The notes under the pieces are model-generated. The model had not been told where the DNA came from. It ran no database searches and saw only the letters and a program-made list of their open reading frames with translations. Source: Raphanus sativus (lineage: Eukaryota; Streptophyta; Magnoliopsida; Brassicales; Brassicaceae). From it: DNA of 64,000 bases. The stretch is taken from contig NC_079518.1 of assembly GCF_000801105.2 (NCBI RefSeq), positions 12,036,106-12,100,105 of the forward strand, read 5' to 3'. Below, piece after piece: positions 34,003-45,144 of the stretch. The stretch's first letter is position 1. Every line of letters starts with the position of its first letter. The position numbers and the translations under genes are program-made.

Positions 34003-34659
34003 GTATTGGTGGTGGATACTGATCTCGATGAAGAACATATGTTTATTTTGAAAGAAGAAACATGTTTGTTAGATGGATCCAGGAGGAAGAGTTTAATACA
34101 CTTTTTGTCTCGTAAATGAGCCAAAAAGATGGGTTTATACATCTATTGATTAGGGTTTAAAACGAGGTGGGTATTGGAGTGTGTAAGGCTAATTAGTTTC
34201 GTCTGCAACATTTATGTGACTCCAGGTTAATTAGCTTGGAGTGTAAGGCTAATATTATCTATAAAATGCAGTAAATAAGATCTCTTGGTCTACAAGAATT
34301 TTTATTAAGAACAAAATGTCCACAAAAGAAAAAACTTGCGACTTCATTCGGTCTTGTGGTAGATGATCTTGCTTTGACCACTAAAAGATGGTCAGATAAA
34401 TATATGTATGCCTTCGTTGTACCTGTGTACTAGTTGCTGTATTCAAAGGAGATATGAGCATTGTATATCTTGCGATGCACTTATAACAGTTAGTGTCAAG
34501 CTACATTGTTTTTTTTTTCAGATTTTCTAATGCAATTAAATATGGTGGATTCAAGCTCCAAACTGCATTTGGCTTAGATATATTAACGATCTTTTCCCAT
34601 TTTAATCAAAAGAAGTCTACTCCACCTCCTTTGTTGTTCTTATCCTAGTTCTTACCAGT

Positions 34660-34870
34660 CTTTTGTATGTCACAATGTTTTCCAGATAATTGAGGAATTT
34701 CAAAAGTGTACTTTTAGAGCACATTGTTGGATACTAATCCGATTAAGAACACATGTCTGTTTTGAAACAACGTGTTTATAAATCCATCCAGGAAGCTTGT
34801 GTTGATCATATATTGAGTAGGGTTTATAGGTTTTAAAATGAAACTAATTGAGGCGGTTATTGGAGAATAT
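34660..34870 (+). pseudogene. Partial duplicate of the CMC1-like gene
   Basis: Sequence from about 34675 repeats the exon 2 acceptor and start of the gene above: TTTTCCAGATAATTGAGGAA, then TTTCAAAAGTGTACTTTTAG and GAGCACAT. About 34740-34830 resembles its 3' UTR (AAGAACACATGTCTGTTTTG and CCATCCAGGAAG). The rest of exon 2 and exon 3 is gone and a shift follows the first cysteine codon. It cannot encode the twin-CX9C fold. Confidence 0.75.
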
Positions 34871-34919
34871 GGCAGATTAGCTTGGTCTGCAACAACAGTT
34901 TTCTTACACAAGTTTCTTT

Positions 34920-36050
34920 ATTTATTATAGACATACAAGTAGCTACACAACTTCATTTAATTGTGGCTACCAAAAAAAACATGCACATTTGAATTTCGAA
35001 GTTTCCCTTACATAACTGGACTTCTCAATCTTCTCTTTGATGTCTAGGAACGTTTCAGAGACTGCTGAGTCTGGTATACCACACATCTCTAAACTGGAAA
35101 AGGTCTTACGATGAGACTCAAACTCACCTTATGTTTACTTGTCGTGCAAGAAACAGCGTAAACATAACCCGCAATTGACTGAGTTCAATAAACTATGAGA
35201 CAAAATATTAAAAGCTATGTGCTCTGTTCTGATTTTTTTTCTTCTTTTGGTATCATTAAAGATACGTTACAAACGATAAAAGAGATCTAGTGTTCCCTTG
35301 TTTCTCATAACTCAGGTTAGCTGGAAAACATAGAGTGTGCAAGGTCGTTGGTATAATCACATTCACACCATGTGAAAACATACGGGCTGAAGCTCAGAGT
35401 TAACCGGCCCAACAGGAATGTGTTTGTTTCCAGCGGTAGAACCAGGGAACACTTGATTTTAGATAAGGATTTAATGTTTCGTTAAAGGGTCATTAATTAT
35501 GTAATAATGGACACTGTTAATGAACATAATAAGATTATGATTTAGTTTATGGGTTTGAGACAAAACCAGTGAATCAGTTTGTTAGTTATCTGTTACACTA
35601 CTGTCTGGTGGCACGTGGTCTTGTATATTTCCAGAGAACTTTCTTCCAGAAGTCATCAGAAAAAGAAGCTAATCAATTGGCTGATCAATTTATTTCACAA
35701 GTTCCAAGGAAATAACATTTTAATAGGAAACCAACAATGGACATTGACAAGACGAAAACACACAGAAATGGACACTGTTTTTGTGCAAAATATATATGCA
35801 TTGGGGGAAAAATGCATGTGATTAAGGAAGTCACCACGTACGAGCCGACAGAGGTTTCAGGGGTAATGGTTATTTTGTTGGATCTAATTCTAATCATCAC
35901 ATGCTTTGTTTTCCTTTATTAGTTTTTATTGTCTATGATTTGTTGGACCATTTAAGACCAGAAACCACCTCTTATGTTCAACTTTTGTCAATGTATCACC
36001 AAAATTAAATTGATCCAATGACTAGTGAAGAAGTTGTTGCGGTGTTGTTT
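34920..36050. other. Intergenic, no gene recognised
   Basis: Mixed-composition sequence with several short open frames on both strands (for example 35579-35821) that show no recognisable motif. Nothing else can be supported. Confidence 0.4.
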
Positions 36051-36300
36051 GGGCATCATTAACCCAAGTGGCTTAGGGAGGGTTGCTTAATTTTTTTATT
36101 TTTTTTTTACTTTTTTTTCTCTGACTAAAAGAAAAAAAAAACTAAATAAACGAACCAATTGCGGGTCACCATGTGTCAGTGAGAGCCGCAAACAAACCAA
36201 ACAACAGCGTTTAAAGGGTGGGTGGTTTAAATTTTCATGGGATCCACCCACTATTATATTTTTTAAACACCCCTCCTAGATACATGAGTTAATGATGGCC
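36051..36300. mobile_element. PIF/Harbinger (Tourist-like) MITE
   Basis: 250 bp with inverted ends: GGGCATCATTAACCCAAGTG on the left, and GGCCATCATTAACTCATGTA from the reverse-complemented right. Similarity continues to an AGGGAGGGTTGCTTAA / AGGAGGGGTGTTTAA block. The flanks are TTT and TTA, near the expected TTA/TAA 3-bp duplication. Confidence 0.75.
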
Positions 36301-36767
36301 TTAACCTAGTTTAATGGTTATACGTCACTACAACTGCGAGATATGATCCCGAAACTCACCAGCGGCATTGATCAAGTGATCTGAATCCAGATCACTTGCC
36401 TCATGTCAATACATCTGACACTTACGGCATCATCATCGTTGAGAAACTGTTGTATTTCTCCAAAAACATGTTAGTTAATATTTTAATTATCTATTACTCT
36501 ATTGTTTCATTTTAACTATCGTTTTAAATTTGTGTACACAAATCGATAATATATTTAATTTTATAAATTTTCTAAATAAAAATATGATTATTTATACAGC
36601 TAACTAAATTTCAACTGTAGAAAATAAAAAAATATAAATAATCTTATAGCATAAAAAAGCTAATAAATTTTGCATTATAATTTAAAATAATACTTACTTT
36701 AAAATGAAATTTTATTCTATAACAATAATTAAAATGAAACAGATGAAATATTATCTTAATATATTAG

Positions 36768-36805
36768 ACCACTAGTCTTTTTTTTTTTTTGATCAACCAC
36801 TAGTC
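36768..36805 (-). repeat. Tail-only insertion between 10-bp direct repeats
   Basis: ACCACTAGTC (36768-36777 and 36796-36805) brackets 18 bases, T13 plus GATCA. Read on the minus strand this is TGATC followed by an A tail, like the last bases of a retrotransposon transcript. Confidence 0.7.
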
Positions 36806-37393
36806 ATTAAACAATTGATCGTTTACAGTTTTGGGTTAGTAACTATGAAAGCATATATTTTTATTCTTTCCTTTTTTCTTCTTTTTCTAATATTTTGATT
36901 TTTGGTCATGAAAATGCTCTTTTGTCGTGTGTATGCTTTAAATGCTCTTTTGTCGTTTGCAAACTTCATGCTTGTAAGTTGGGACCAAATCACATTTTCT
37001 TTCGGGCAAGTATGTTTCTGTTGATAAAATACAAATTGTGAACCAATTTTACCTGCTCAATAAACATGAAAACTATTTTATGAAAATAATATAAATGAGT
37101 ATTCATCAGAACCGTCTAAACAGAACATGCAAATGGAACGATCGAACATGATCCGAATTGAAAAAAAAAAAAAAGAATTGAAAATAAATATATAAATTAT
37201 GATATAAATTTTCAATTTTAAAATAGTACTAAATTTAGAGTTTGTAAGTTCAGAAAAATGTCAAATTTATATAAATAAAACTATAAATTTTCAAAATTAT
37301 TCTATTATATCGTTAATTATACCATTAATATTTTTTGAACATGTTCCTTAAATAATCCGAGACGGACCTCGCATTCATGTTTCCAAATGGATA

Positions 37394-37469
37394 GTTCGGT
37401 AGACAACGAACGTATCCGGCCAAGGTAATAAATTTTCCTTATACAACGTTCGGTAGACAACGAACGTAT
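37394..37469. repeat. Two identical 22-bp direct repeats, each with an internal inverted repeat
   Basis: Exact copies at 37394-37415 and 37448-37469, centred on GTTCGGTAGACAACGAAC, separated by 32 bp. Each can fold as GTTCG...CGAAC. Origin unknown. Confidence 0.8.
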
Positions 37470-37720
37470 GAGCAGGTGCGATGTGGCCTTTCTAATCTGT
37501 GTACCTTAGTGAACCAAGTATCCTCCATATGCCCGAGGCACGTTTGCAATGTATGTGGGTCACCTTCTTATGTCTTTTCATCTTTCTCGTCGGATTTGCC
37601 AAATCGATCAAAGAATAATTACGGCCTAGACTTTTGAAGCCCCTCGATAAAATTCCATGGTTGAATTGTCCAAAGTGTAAATCATGTCCTCCTATGCGTG
37701 ACTTATGATATGATATTTAT
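37470..37720 (+). other. Gene-like fragment of unknown origin
   Basis: This is less AT-rich than its surroundings, with codon-like stretches on the plus strand. One frame reads LNCPKCKSCPPMRDL then a stop (about 37661-37709), and another earlier has CPRHVCNVCGSPSYV (about 37529). The cysteine spacing hints at a broken zinc-finger-like or transposon-derived gene. I do not recognise the family. Confidence 0.3.
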
Positions 37721-37963
37721 TATGCTCACTTATTCAGCCGCCGATGCCAGTTCAGACAAAATCTAGTAAAACATTCATCCTGATCCTCAAAATTTTATTC
37801 AAGATGTAAAAGGTGTTGTAACTTGGTGACTATATAAGAAAATGGTTCTATATTGTTACAGATTTAATCCTTTTTAATAAAAAATTATTTTCATTTTTAT
37901 GATGTTTTTATTTTGAACAGTGAATTGTTATGATGTTATCAGATATCAAATGTCTAAACTCAA

Positions 37964-38172
37964 CCGGTGGTGGTGGCCTATTGGTGTTTGAGGGATTTAA
38001 AAAACTTAATAAAGTGAATCTGGGTTCAAACTCCACCGACCACACGGATATGAGCTATTGCTTTCGGCTTATTTGAATGCCTAGAAGAGGGTGTATCCGT
38101 GGACTGTACCTCCACCTAGGGTTAGGCTTGTGTCATCATTGACCTGGGTTTAACCCTTTTATTTTCAAAAAA
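37964..38172 (+). mobile_element. tRNA-derived SINE with target-site duplication
   Basis: About 209 bp bounded by the exact 16-bp repeat AAATGTCTAAACTCAA (37948-37963 and 38173-38188). The 5' part contains a box A-like GTGGCCTATTGGTGTTTGAG and, about 40 bp on, a box B-like GGGTTCAAACTCC, the pol III promoter of tRNA-type SINEs. The 3' end is a T-rich word plus an A run. There are no coding sequences. Confidence 0.88.
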
Positions 38173-38189
38173 AAATGTCTAAACTCAAA

Positions 38190-39517
38190 CCAACAAAAAT
38201 ATACAACCCTAGTTTCAAAAAAGAAAAATATATACGACCTTCTCTTCAAACTCCTAACAGTAAAAGATCCATTAAGTTTTAATGGCATACTAAATTACGA
38301 CCCGTCTTTATTTTGCTTTTTTAGAAAAAATTAATTTTTATATTTAAATTTATTTGTAATTATATTTAATTTAATATTAACTTAATTTAATTTAATATTC
38401 TCTTAAATAAATTAAATACATAATTAAATATAATATTAATCAATAGGTCATGTTCTTGATTTAATATTCACTAAAAAAATGTAATCATATTTAGTTTTAT
38501 ACTCTGTATGTTCTCACCCTATAATACATCATGTACTGTAGTTGTATAGCACATGAGACATGGGACCGCAATTTTGATCAGATACCCATGGCTATATATA
38601 ATTTTTTTTTAAATTAATAATGTCACATATAATATAATATTAATATACAGAATTATTAATTTTAATAAAATTTTATTTCTCTCTATTTTTTTAGTTTAAT
38701 GTATTTTTAATTTTAGATTTTATTTATTTTGATTATATTATTTAATTTAAGATAAAAATCTAGGATATATGTCGGATTTTATTCAGCAAAATAATTTCAT
38801 AAAATAATAAACAATTAAAAATACGATATTTGATACTTACAAATTGTAGATATGTTAATTATTAGTTTATTATTAGTTTAGTCATATGTTTGGTGTTTTT
38901 ATAAAATTTATATTATTATTATTATATTATCTTATATTTTAAACTTATCTAGCTTAAAACATATTTATTATTTTATAGTATATACTATTTCTTCACTAAA
39001 GATACTTTTTGTAATATTGTCTTTTTTCCTAATTCTATCACGTTACATGTCGATTAATTTGGTGAATTATGCATATCATCTCTCGTTTTATAAAGAGGTC
39101 AAAAATTCAGATTTTATTTTATTTTTTGGTTTTATTCGATGGCCAGTCATACATACTTTCAGGTTTCTGATTTTTCCTTTCTTTTCAACATTCGCAGTTA
39201 TCTTAATAGATTAAATTTATAACGTCAATTGTAGTTCAAGCTAACTGCATTTTGATTTGTTCGAAATTCTTAGTATTTATTAGTTGTCGCTCAGACCGTC
39301 ACATGCACAATTTGTTTCGAATAACATATTTAGCTGACAGTACAAAAATAAGAATTTCATCCTTCTAATTTATTCCTGTATATTCTCATGTTCAGTGACG
39401 ACGAACGAGTTCTCTAGAATCCATTCTTACAAACAACAATCAAGAAAAGTGTTGTACGATGATGTCCATATCTCATGATAATATTTTATTTTATTTAATG
39501 ATTATACGATGTGACAA
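38190..39517. other. Very AT-rich intergenic DNA
   Basis: Long runs of TTTAATTTAATAT-type sequence (38340-38450, 38640-38760) with no gene or clear transposon ends. Confidence 0.45.
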
Positions 39518-39531
39518 GAGTCGCACAACTG

Positions 39532-39734
39532 ACTTCTCCTTCGGCGGCCAGTGGGCTGTTTCGATTAGGCGAGGCCGGTGGTAAGCTGTGGTTACTTGTT
39601 ATGTCGGCCCAAATCAGTCTAGACCGAGTCTCTGTTTAGTTATATTTTTGTTTCATCCGCTGCTCGTTTCCCTTGTATTTCTGTCAGAAAGTGAAAAAAT
39701 AGTAATAATATTTTAATATTTTTACCAAAAAAAG
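39532..39734 (+). mobile_element. 5'-truncated retroposon (probable LINE 3' end)
   Basis: 203 bp flanked by the exact 14-bp duplication GAGTCGCACAACTG (39518-39531 and 39735-39748), ending TTTTTACCAAAAAAAG. Such a short insert with an A tail and a long TSD is typical of a LINE cut off during reverse transcription. Part of it resembles a GC-rich 3' coding/UTR portion (TGTCGGCCCAAATCAG). A SINE is an alternative. Confidence 0.75.
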
Positions 39735-39751
39735 GAGTCGCACAACTGGGA

Positions 39752-39797
39752 GATTCCGTTAATACTTTTTTTTTTGTCAACGATTCCGTTAATACTT
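39752..39797 (-). repeat. Tail-only insertion between 16-bp direct repeats
   Basis: GATTCCGTTAATACTT (39752-39767 and 39782-39797) brackets only 14 bases, T8 plus GTCAAC; on the minus strand GTTGAC plus A8. This closely resembles the GCTGACAAAAAAAA end of the LINE at 43233-43811. It sits directly between a LINE insertion and a Helitron end. Confidence 0.8.
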
Positions 39798-39798
39798 A

Positions 39799-40445
39799 AC
39801 TAGATTTTGACCCGCGCTTTTGAAGCGCGGGATATTTTACGATAAAAATTTCACTAATAATTTAACAAATATTTTGGTTATTTTTAAAGAGTGTGTATTT
39901 AAAATATTTTTGCATTTAAATCAGTATTTTTAAATTCAATCCGATTGTGATTATACCGGTTAATCCGGAGATCTGAAAATTCAATTTATGTTTTTAAAAT
40001 ATTCATATTAAAAAATTACTAAAACCCGAGACTAACCGATTGAACTGATGGATGACCGATATGTAATCTAATTGGATTTAAATTGTAATAGTTTTCATAA
40101 TTTGCAATCTTATAATCGAAATTTTAAAGTTCACTATTTTGCAATTTATGAAATTATGACGTTTCTACAAAATTTTAAAGAGAAAATGATAGATATAAAA
40201 TAACTAAGATTAATTATTGTATTATTTGGAAACATTGATAATAGTATAAAAATATATTGTTTGGAAACATTGATAGTAGTATAAAGAAATAAGTATATTG
40301 TTTGGAAACATGGATAGTAGTATAAAGAAAAGAACATTAGTGTCTTAATGTATGTTTAACTATAAAGTATAAAGGTGTATTTAATTTAAAAACTTACAAA
40401 ATAAATGTTAGGTCCAACAGAATGTTTCTGTTTTAATAAGATAGA
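39799..40445 (-). mobile_element. Non-autonomous Helitron, copy 2 (inverted)
   Basis: 647 bp, the same family as 11749-12361 in the opposite orientation. On the minus strand it starts TCTATCTTATTAAAACAG (complement of 40445-40428). It ends with the hairpin CCCGCGCTTCAAAAGCGCGG and CTAGT at 39803-39799, between host A and T. No protein-coding capacity. A tandemly repeated block near the 5' end (TTTCCAAACAATATA words) is expanded relative to copy 1 and likely explains much of the length difference. Confidence 0.9.
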
Positions 40446-43214
40446 TATACACACAGTCGCACACAAATTTATCCCAGTGCTATTTTCCATTTTGATAATG
40501 ATATCTTTTTTGTTAAAGACAACAATGATGGGGTGCATAATGGGATCCGACTTGATAATGATATATATACGGACCTTAATTAAGAAATAAACTCAAAATC
40601 GAATCATGGGTTAAGCCGGCAAAATAGATTCTTGTTGAAATATATAATCATGTTTATTGATTAGAAAAAAGCGAATTTATAACCGATTCTCTAAATTTAT
40701 GTTAAAATGCTTTGTTTTTTTTCATTTGGTTCTTGTTCCTCCAAGTCTCTTCATCCTAGTCCTCAGTATGCTCACAAAATAGATAAGAAGTATTGTCAAT
40801 TTATCATCAAGTGCTACACTTGCATTATATATATATGATATTGAAAAAATAAAAGATTGGCTATGAGTGATTTTACCAAAATAAATTGTTTGTTTTACAT
40901 GATATATAATATAAACCTTATTGCTCAAAAAAATATAAACCTTAATATCCCTTTTTTATATATTTATTTTGATATTGAATTCTGGTCATTCATTTCTGTT
41001 TTCTAAATACCCCTCCATCTAATGTGTAAATCTTACATTTTGGGTGAATAAGATGAAAAACGTGGAAAATAATACATGTAAAAATAAGATAAAATTATGA
41101 AAAATATAAAACAAACAAATTTAAATCATATTTTGATGCTTTATAGTTATGGTCTAGTAGACTTCATTTGGCGCCTAATAGTTTTAACTATTACACAGAT
41201 TTCATTAGAAATCACGATGAAATCTGCGCTATGGAAAAAATTTTAAATCAACAAATTTTATACATCCAAAAATGTAAAATAGTTTTATATCAGAATGCCT
41301 ACAAAAGGAAGATAATATTGTTTAAAATATATGATAAGAAAATTAAGAAATCAAACTAAAGTTTCTCTTCAATTCAGAGAGATTAGAGAGAGTGCGAGAG
41401 TTTTAAAAACTTGTGCAGCTATTTTAGAGAGAGTGTGTAAATTTATTTATGTAGGGAAAAAAAATCATATGTAGATTTTAAATTTTGATATAGTTGAATT
41501 ACTTTGAAATCTACTAAATTAAACTATGGAGCAGACTTATGATAATTTCGTTACTGTCATTTTTTATTATTTAATAATATAAAATATTATTTCACAGTTT
41601 TTCAATATTAGTTTAAAGACTATCATGTTAATTTATTCATACAAACTAAATTTAGTTAAAATTATTTTTATTTTTGTAATCTCAAATTTCAGTAGAATAT
41701 ATTAGAAGTTTGATATACTCTAAAACCAAGTAAAGTTCATTTGAAGTCTAATAAATAACACACTCTAGACCCCAAACTACCACTTGAAAACCAAATAATG
41801 TTAAATAATCATTGTATCAAATATGAAAATCTTGAAAAATATACACAACACATTTATTTGGAAATTTAAGTTAACAAAAAAAATATTATAAATCTAAAAT
41901 CTGACCCTAGAAATACATACATCTTTGAAACTAACTTCAACTAAATCATAAGCATTGTACAAACATGGTTAGTAAATCAATCTATATTTTTTAATAAATA
42001 TTAAATAATTTAAATTTACATATTTAAATAAAATTATTAGATTAATTACGAAATAGACTTTTGATAAGTATACCTCATAGACTTCTTTGTTAAGTGTAGA
42101 CTTTTGAAGGATAGAATTGTAAATAAATATTTAGTCATGAGAAGTAAATTGTAATTTTACTAACCATTTAAGTTAGTTTAACATTTTATTGAAGATTGAA
42201 CATAAGTTCACTTTTACATTTCTATTAAAAATGTGAGGCACTCTTGTAAAATTTCCCTAATCATTAGTATGCATTATCAGTATATTTTAATATCCAACTA
42301 AATTATATTCATAAGAAAGCCAGATGATAAGTAAAATAAACCAAGCATGATAGCATATTTAATTGACCAATGATTGTTTGAATTTAAAGAGTTAAAATTT
42401 GTTTGAGAAGAAATCATATTACAAGCTTTAATTTTTGTTTGATGAGATGTGTATACATCTCAACCTTGAATTCCTTAACTAAGAGTTCTGAATGGGAAAA
42501 ATGGATCAAATGTTGTGGATTCAGTGGATCAAGCAGATTGTGCGGAGCATCAATGGATCAAGCGGATCTAGCGATACAATTGTGAATCAAGCGGATTTAA
42601 CAAGTTGAAAAATATATGCTTGAATTGAAGTGAGTGAAGTTTTTTTGAAAATACTATAAAAATTTAAAATTATTTTAAAATAATTTATAAATGCAAAAAT
42701 ATAATTTTTTTCATAATACGATAGAAAACTAATTTAAATTATATATACAATTATTTTGAGATCTAGTATTTTGAATGATTTAAAAATAATTATAATGTGT
42801 GGTCTAATAATATAACTTTTTGGGATTTAATATTAAATAGCACATGAAATTTAAATTTTTTAAATATTTGTAAGAATGTGATACACTGTTAATAAAATAA
42901 AGTATGATGACAAAATAGCTTACACTTGTTTAATATACTAAAGAAATATTATTTAACTTTATTTTATATATAGAACTTATGTGGCTGATATGATGATTAT
43001 ATATATATAAATATATCATTTTGTAACTTAAAAAAAATAATATTAAAATTTTATAGTAAATCATTTATGTTTTTATTTTTAGCTGTGACCATTAAAATCC
43101 CAAATTTTCATGTACAGTATATTAGTAAATATGTTCACAGTATTAATAATGATATCAAAACCACTATTTAAAAATAAACTTTTAAAATAAAATAAATATA
43201 ACAAAAGTTAATAT
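40446..43214. other. AT-rich intergenic DNA
   Basis: No gene was recognised. Around 42515-42595 a short degenerate repeat of GGATCAAGCGGAT-like words occurs. A tail-type insertion lies at 40908-40944. Remaining open frames are chance products of AT-rich sequence. Confidence 0.45.
40908..40944 (+). repeat. Tail-only insertion between 13-bp direct repeats
   Basis: AATATAAACCTTA (40908-40920 and 40932-40944) brackets 11 bases, TTGCTCAAAAA. AT-rich repeats make chance more likely here than in the other cases. Confidence 0.5.
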
Positions 43215-43232
43215 AAGACACACATATGCAAC

Positions 43233-43811
43233 TTAAGGTAGCCTAATCTGAATCCCGACTCTGGGCAGAAGCGCAAGCTTCTATTATTCAGCCGGCAGCC
43301 CCATCTCGTGTATTAGTAACACCAGTCCAAACTAATACAGGTAGATGGTGCTTTTCAGATGGATCATGGAAAGACAAGGATAAGTTCTCCGGTCAGGGAT
43401 GGTACAGTACTCTGCCAGGATTTGAGGATTTGACGGGAGCAAAAAACACAAGGGCGAGTCTATCTCCACTGCACACAGAGATTGAAGCTCTCATTTGGTC
43501 AATGGAATGTATGAGGAACTTAAGGAAGTATAATGTTATTTTTGCAACGGATTGCTCGCAATTGGTGAAGATGATTTCAGAACCAGATAAATGGTCAGCC
43601 TTTACAAACTATTTAGAAGACATAAGAAGTCTGAGGAGTAATTTCAATACTACGAAGATCATTCATGTACCAAGGACGAATAACTAAAAGGCGGACAGTC
43701 TAGCACGCAGTGCAAGAAAGCAATCGTCTTACGTCGTTCACATGGATGCATATCCCTCTGTTTGGTTACAAAGTCAATATGAGTCTGTAATGTTGCTGAC
43801 AAAAAAAATAA
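43233..43811 (+). mobile_element. 5'-truncated LINE with RNase H domain, dead
   Basis: 579 bp between 18-bp near-identical repeats, AAGACACACANATGCAAC (43215-43232 and 43812-43829, one mismatch), ending GCTGACAAAAAAAATA. It encodes the C-terminal RNase H-like domain of plant non-LTR elements: CFSDGSWK (first Asp), LHTEIEALIWSMECM (Glu), FATDCSQLVKMIS (second Asp), then IHVPRTNN, a stop codon (TAA near 43685) and KADSLARSA. The in-frame stop and the loss of everything upstream make it inactive. Confidence 0.9.
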
Positions 43812-43829
43812 AAGACACACAGATGCAAC

Positions 43830-44348
43830 AAATCTTTAACTTTTAAACTTTAAAATTATGACTAAAAAATGTTATTTTTATATAAATGCAATTCTTATAT
43901 AAATGCTCATATTTTTACTTACATAATAGTCTTTTAAATAAATTTTAGTTTAAACAATGATATAATTTTATGAAAATGTTATAAAAATTAAAAGCAATAG
44001 GGTTTCTAATTTTCATAAATAAAAGGTAGTGATTGTAATTAAAAATAATAATATACTAAAAAATATTTTTAGAAGAAAAAATAGAGGAGTACAGAAATTG
44101 ATCTCTATCATAGAATTTACAATGGAAATAGTCTAAAGGAAGAAGACAATATTAAATTGCCAAGATTTGAATCCGTGATCTATTAGCCTCAAGTAAGACA
44201 TTAACCAACTGAACTATCATGTTATATGCATTGTGTACAGAGTTAATAATTTTATATATATTTACGCTAAATTTTGAAAAACAATTTTTGAATAATTTCC
44301 AAATAATCTTTGAATTATTGATTTGGTGTTAGGTTCTACCGGCCTTCA
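43830..44348. other. AT-rich intergenic DNA with a tRNA-like patch
   Basis: No gene is seen. See the tRNA-like sequence at 44156-44225. Confidence 0.4.
44156..44225 (-). repeat. Degenerate tRNA-like sequence (possible SINE head)
   Basis: On the minus strand it reads TAGTTCAGTTGGTTAATG (D-arm/box A-like), then about 20 bases on, GGATTCAAATC (T-arm/box B-like). The acceptor stem does not pair well, so this is a decayed tRNA or the head of a tRNA-derived SINE rather than a functional tRNA gene. Confidence 0.4.
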
Positions 44349-44356
44349 TGTGTAGC

Positions 44357-44665
44357 CAGGACCGGCTCTACAGTTTTACGGACCCTAGTGCAAAAAAAGA
44401 AGTTGGACCCTTAAACTAATATTAATTCAAATTTTTTGATAAATTTTATTTTTAGAACAAATATTATAAGTATATTTTCAGAAAAAATGTGATGAAACCA
44501 AATATTTATATATAAAGAAATTTTTTTAACCCCTTTATAGATATTTTAACATAAAATTACATATATTTTTTAAAATTCGGACCCTTTAACTATTAAGAAA
44601 TGGGGAGACATCGGACTGGACTCGGGGCAGTCTCACCGCTTGTCCTCCCACCTAAGCCGGCCCTG
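44357..44665. mobile_element. hAT-type MITE with 8-bp duplication
   Basis: 309 bp flanked by the exact 8-bp repeat TGTGTAGC (44349-44356 and 44666-44673). The ends are inverted: CAGGACCGGCTCTA, and CAGGGCCGGCTTAG from the right. An 8-bp TSD and CAGGG ends define hAT. There is no coding capacity. Confidence 0.93.
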
Positions 44666-44673
44666 TGTGTAGC

Positions 44674-45144
44674 GCCTAGCGCAATCTCAAACATTGCTCC
44701 AGGTTAAGTGAAGTAAATGTAACTCATTGAAAGCCTTTTATAAATATTATAATATTGAGGAATTTCATTGTTGTAAGAATAATCTGTGATGTCATTAATA
44801 TCTAAACTTCTAAAGTTTGTTTCTTTACCACTGAATTCCAAAATACCACACCATATATAGTTAAGTATCGCAAATGTCACAATCAGCTTTAATCACGTTC
44901 ATATTGAAGTTTGAGTTGTTGTAAGATTCTAATTGGACCAAGTCTTCCAGTTTCCATGTTGGATCATGATTTGAACTTTCTGAAAGAGTTAAGTAGTAGA
45001 CAATAATAAAAAATAAATTTTGGTTCACAAAAGTTATAAGAATATTGAGTAGTAATATTTGTTCATTTGTTCCATATTGAAATCTAGAGAGATTTCTCAA
45101 ATTTTGGGTGTTCAGAAGAAAAACTTAAATATATATGGAAACAA
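44674..45144. other. Intergenic spacer
   Basis: No supported feature. An open frame at 44861-45100 (minus) has no recognisable motif. Confidence 0.4.

Noticed and set aside
37030..38500. CRISPR-like or phage/bacterial features
   Set aside because: The window is plant nuclear DNA; the only short exact repeats here are two 22-mers and the TSDs of a SINE, without a repeat-spacer array.
44156..44225. A functional tRNA gene on the minus strand
   Set aside because: D-arm and T-arm-like words exist but the acceptor stem does not form and no intact anticodon arm is convincing.
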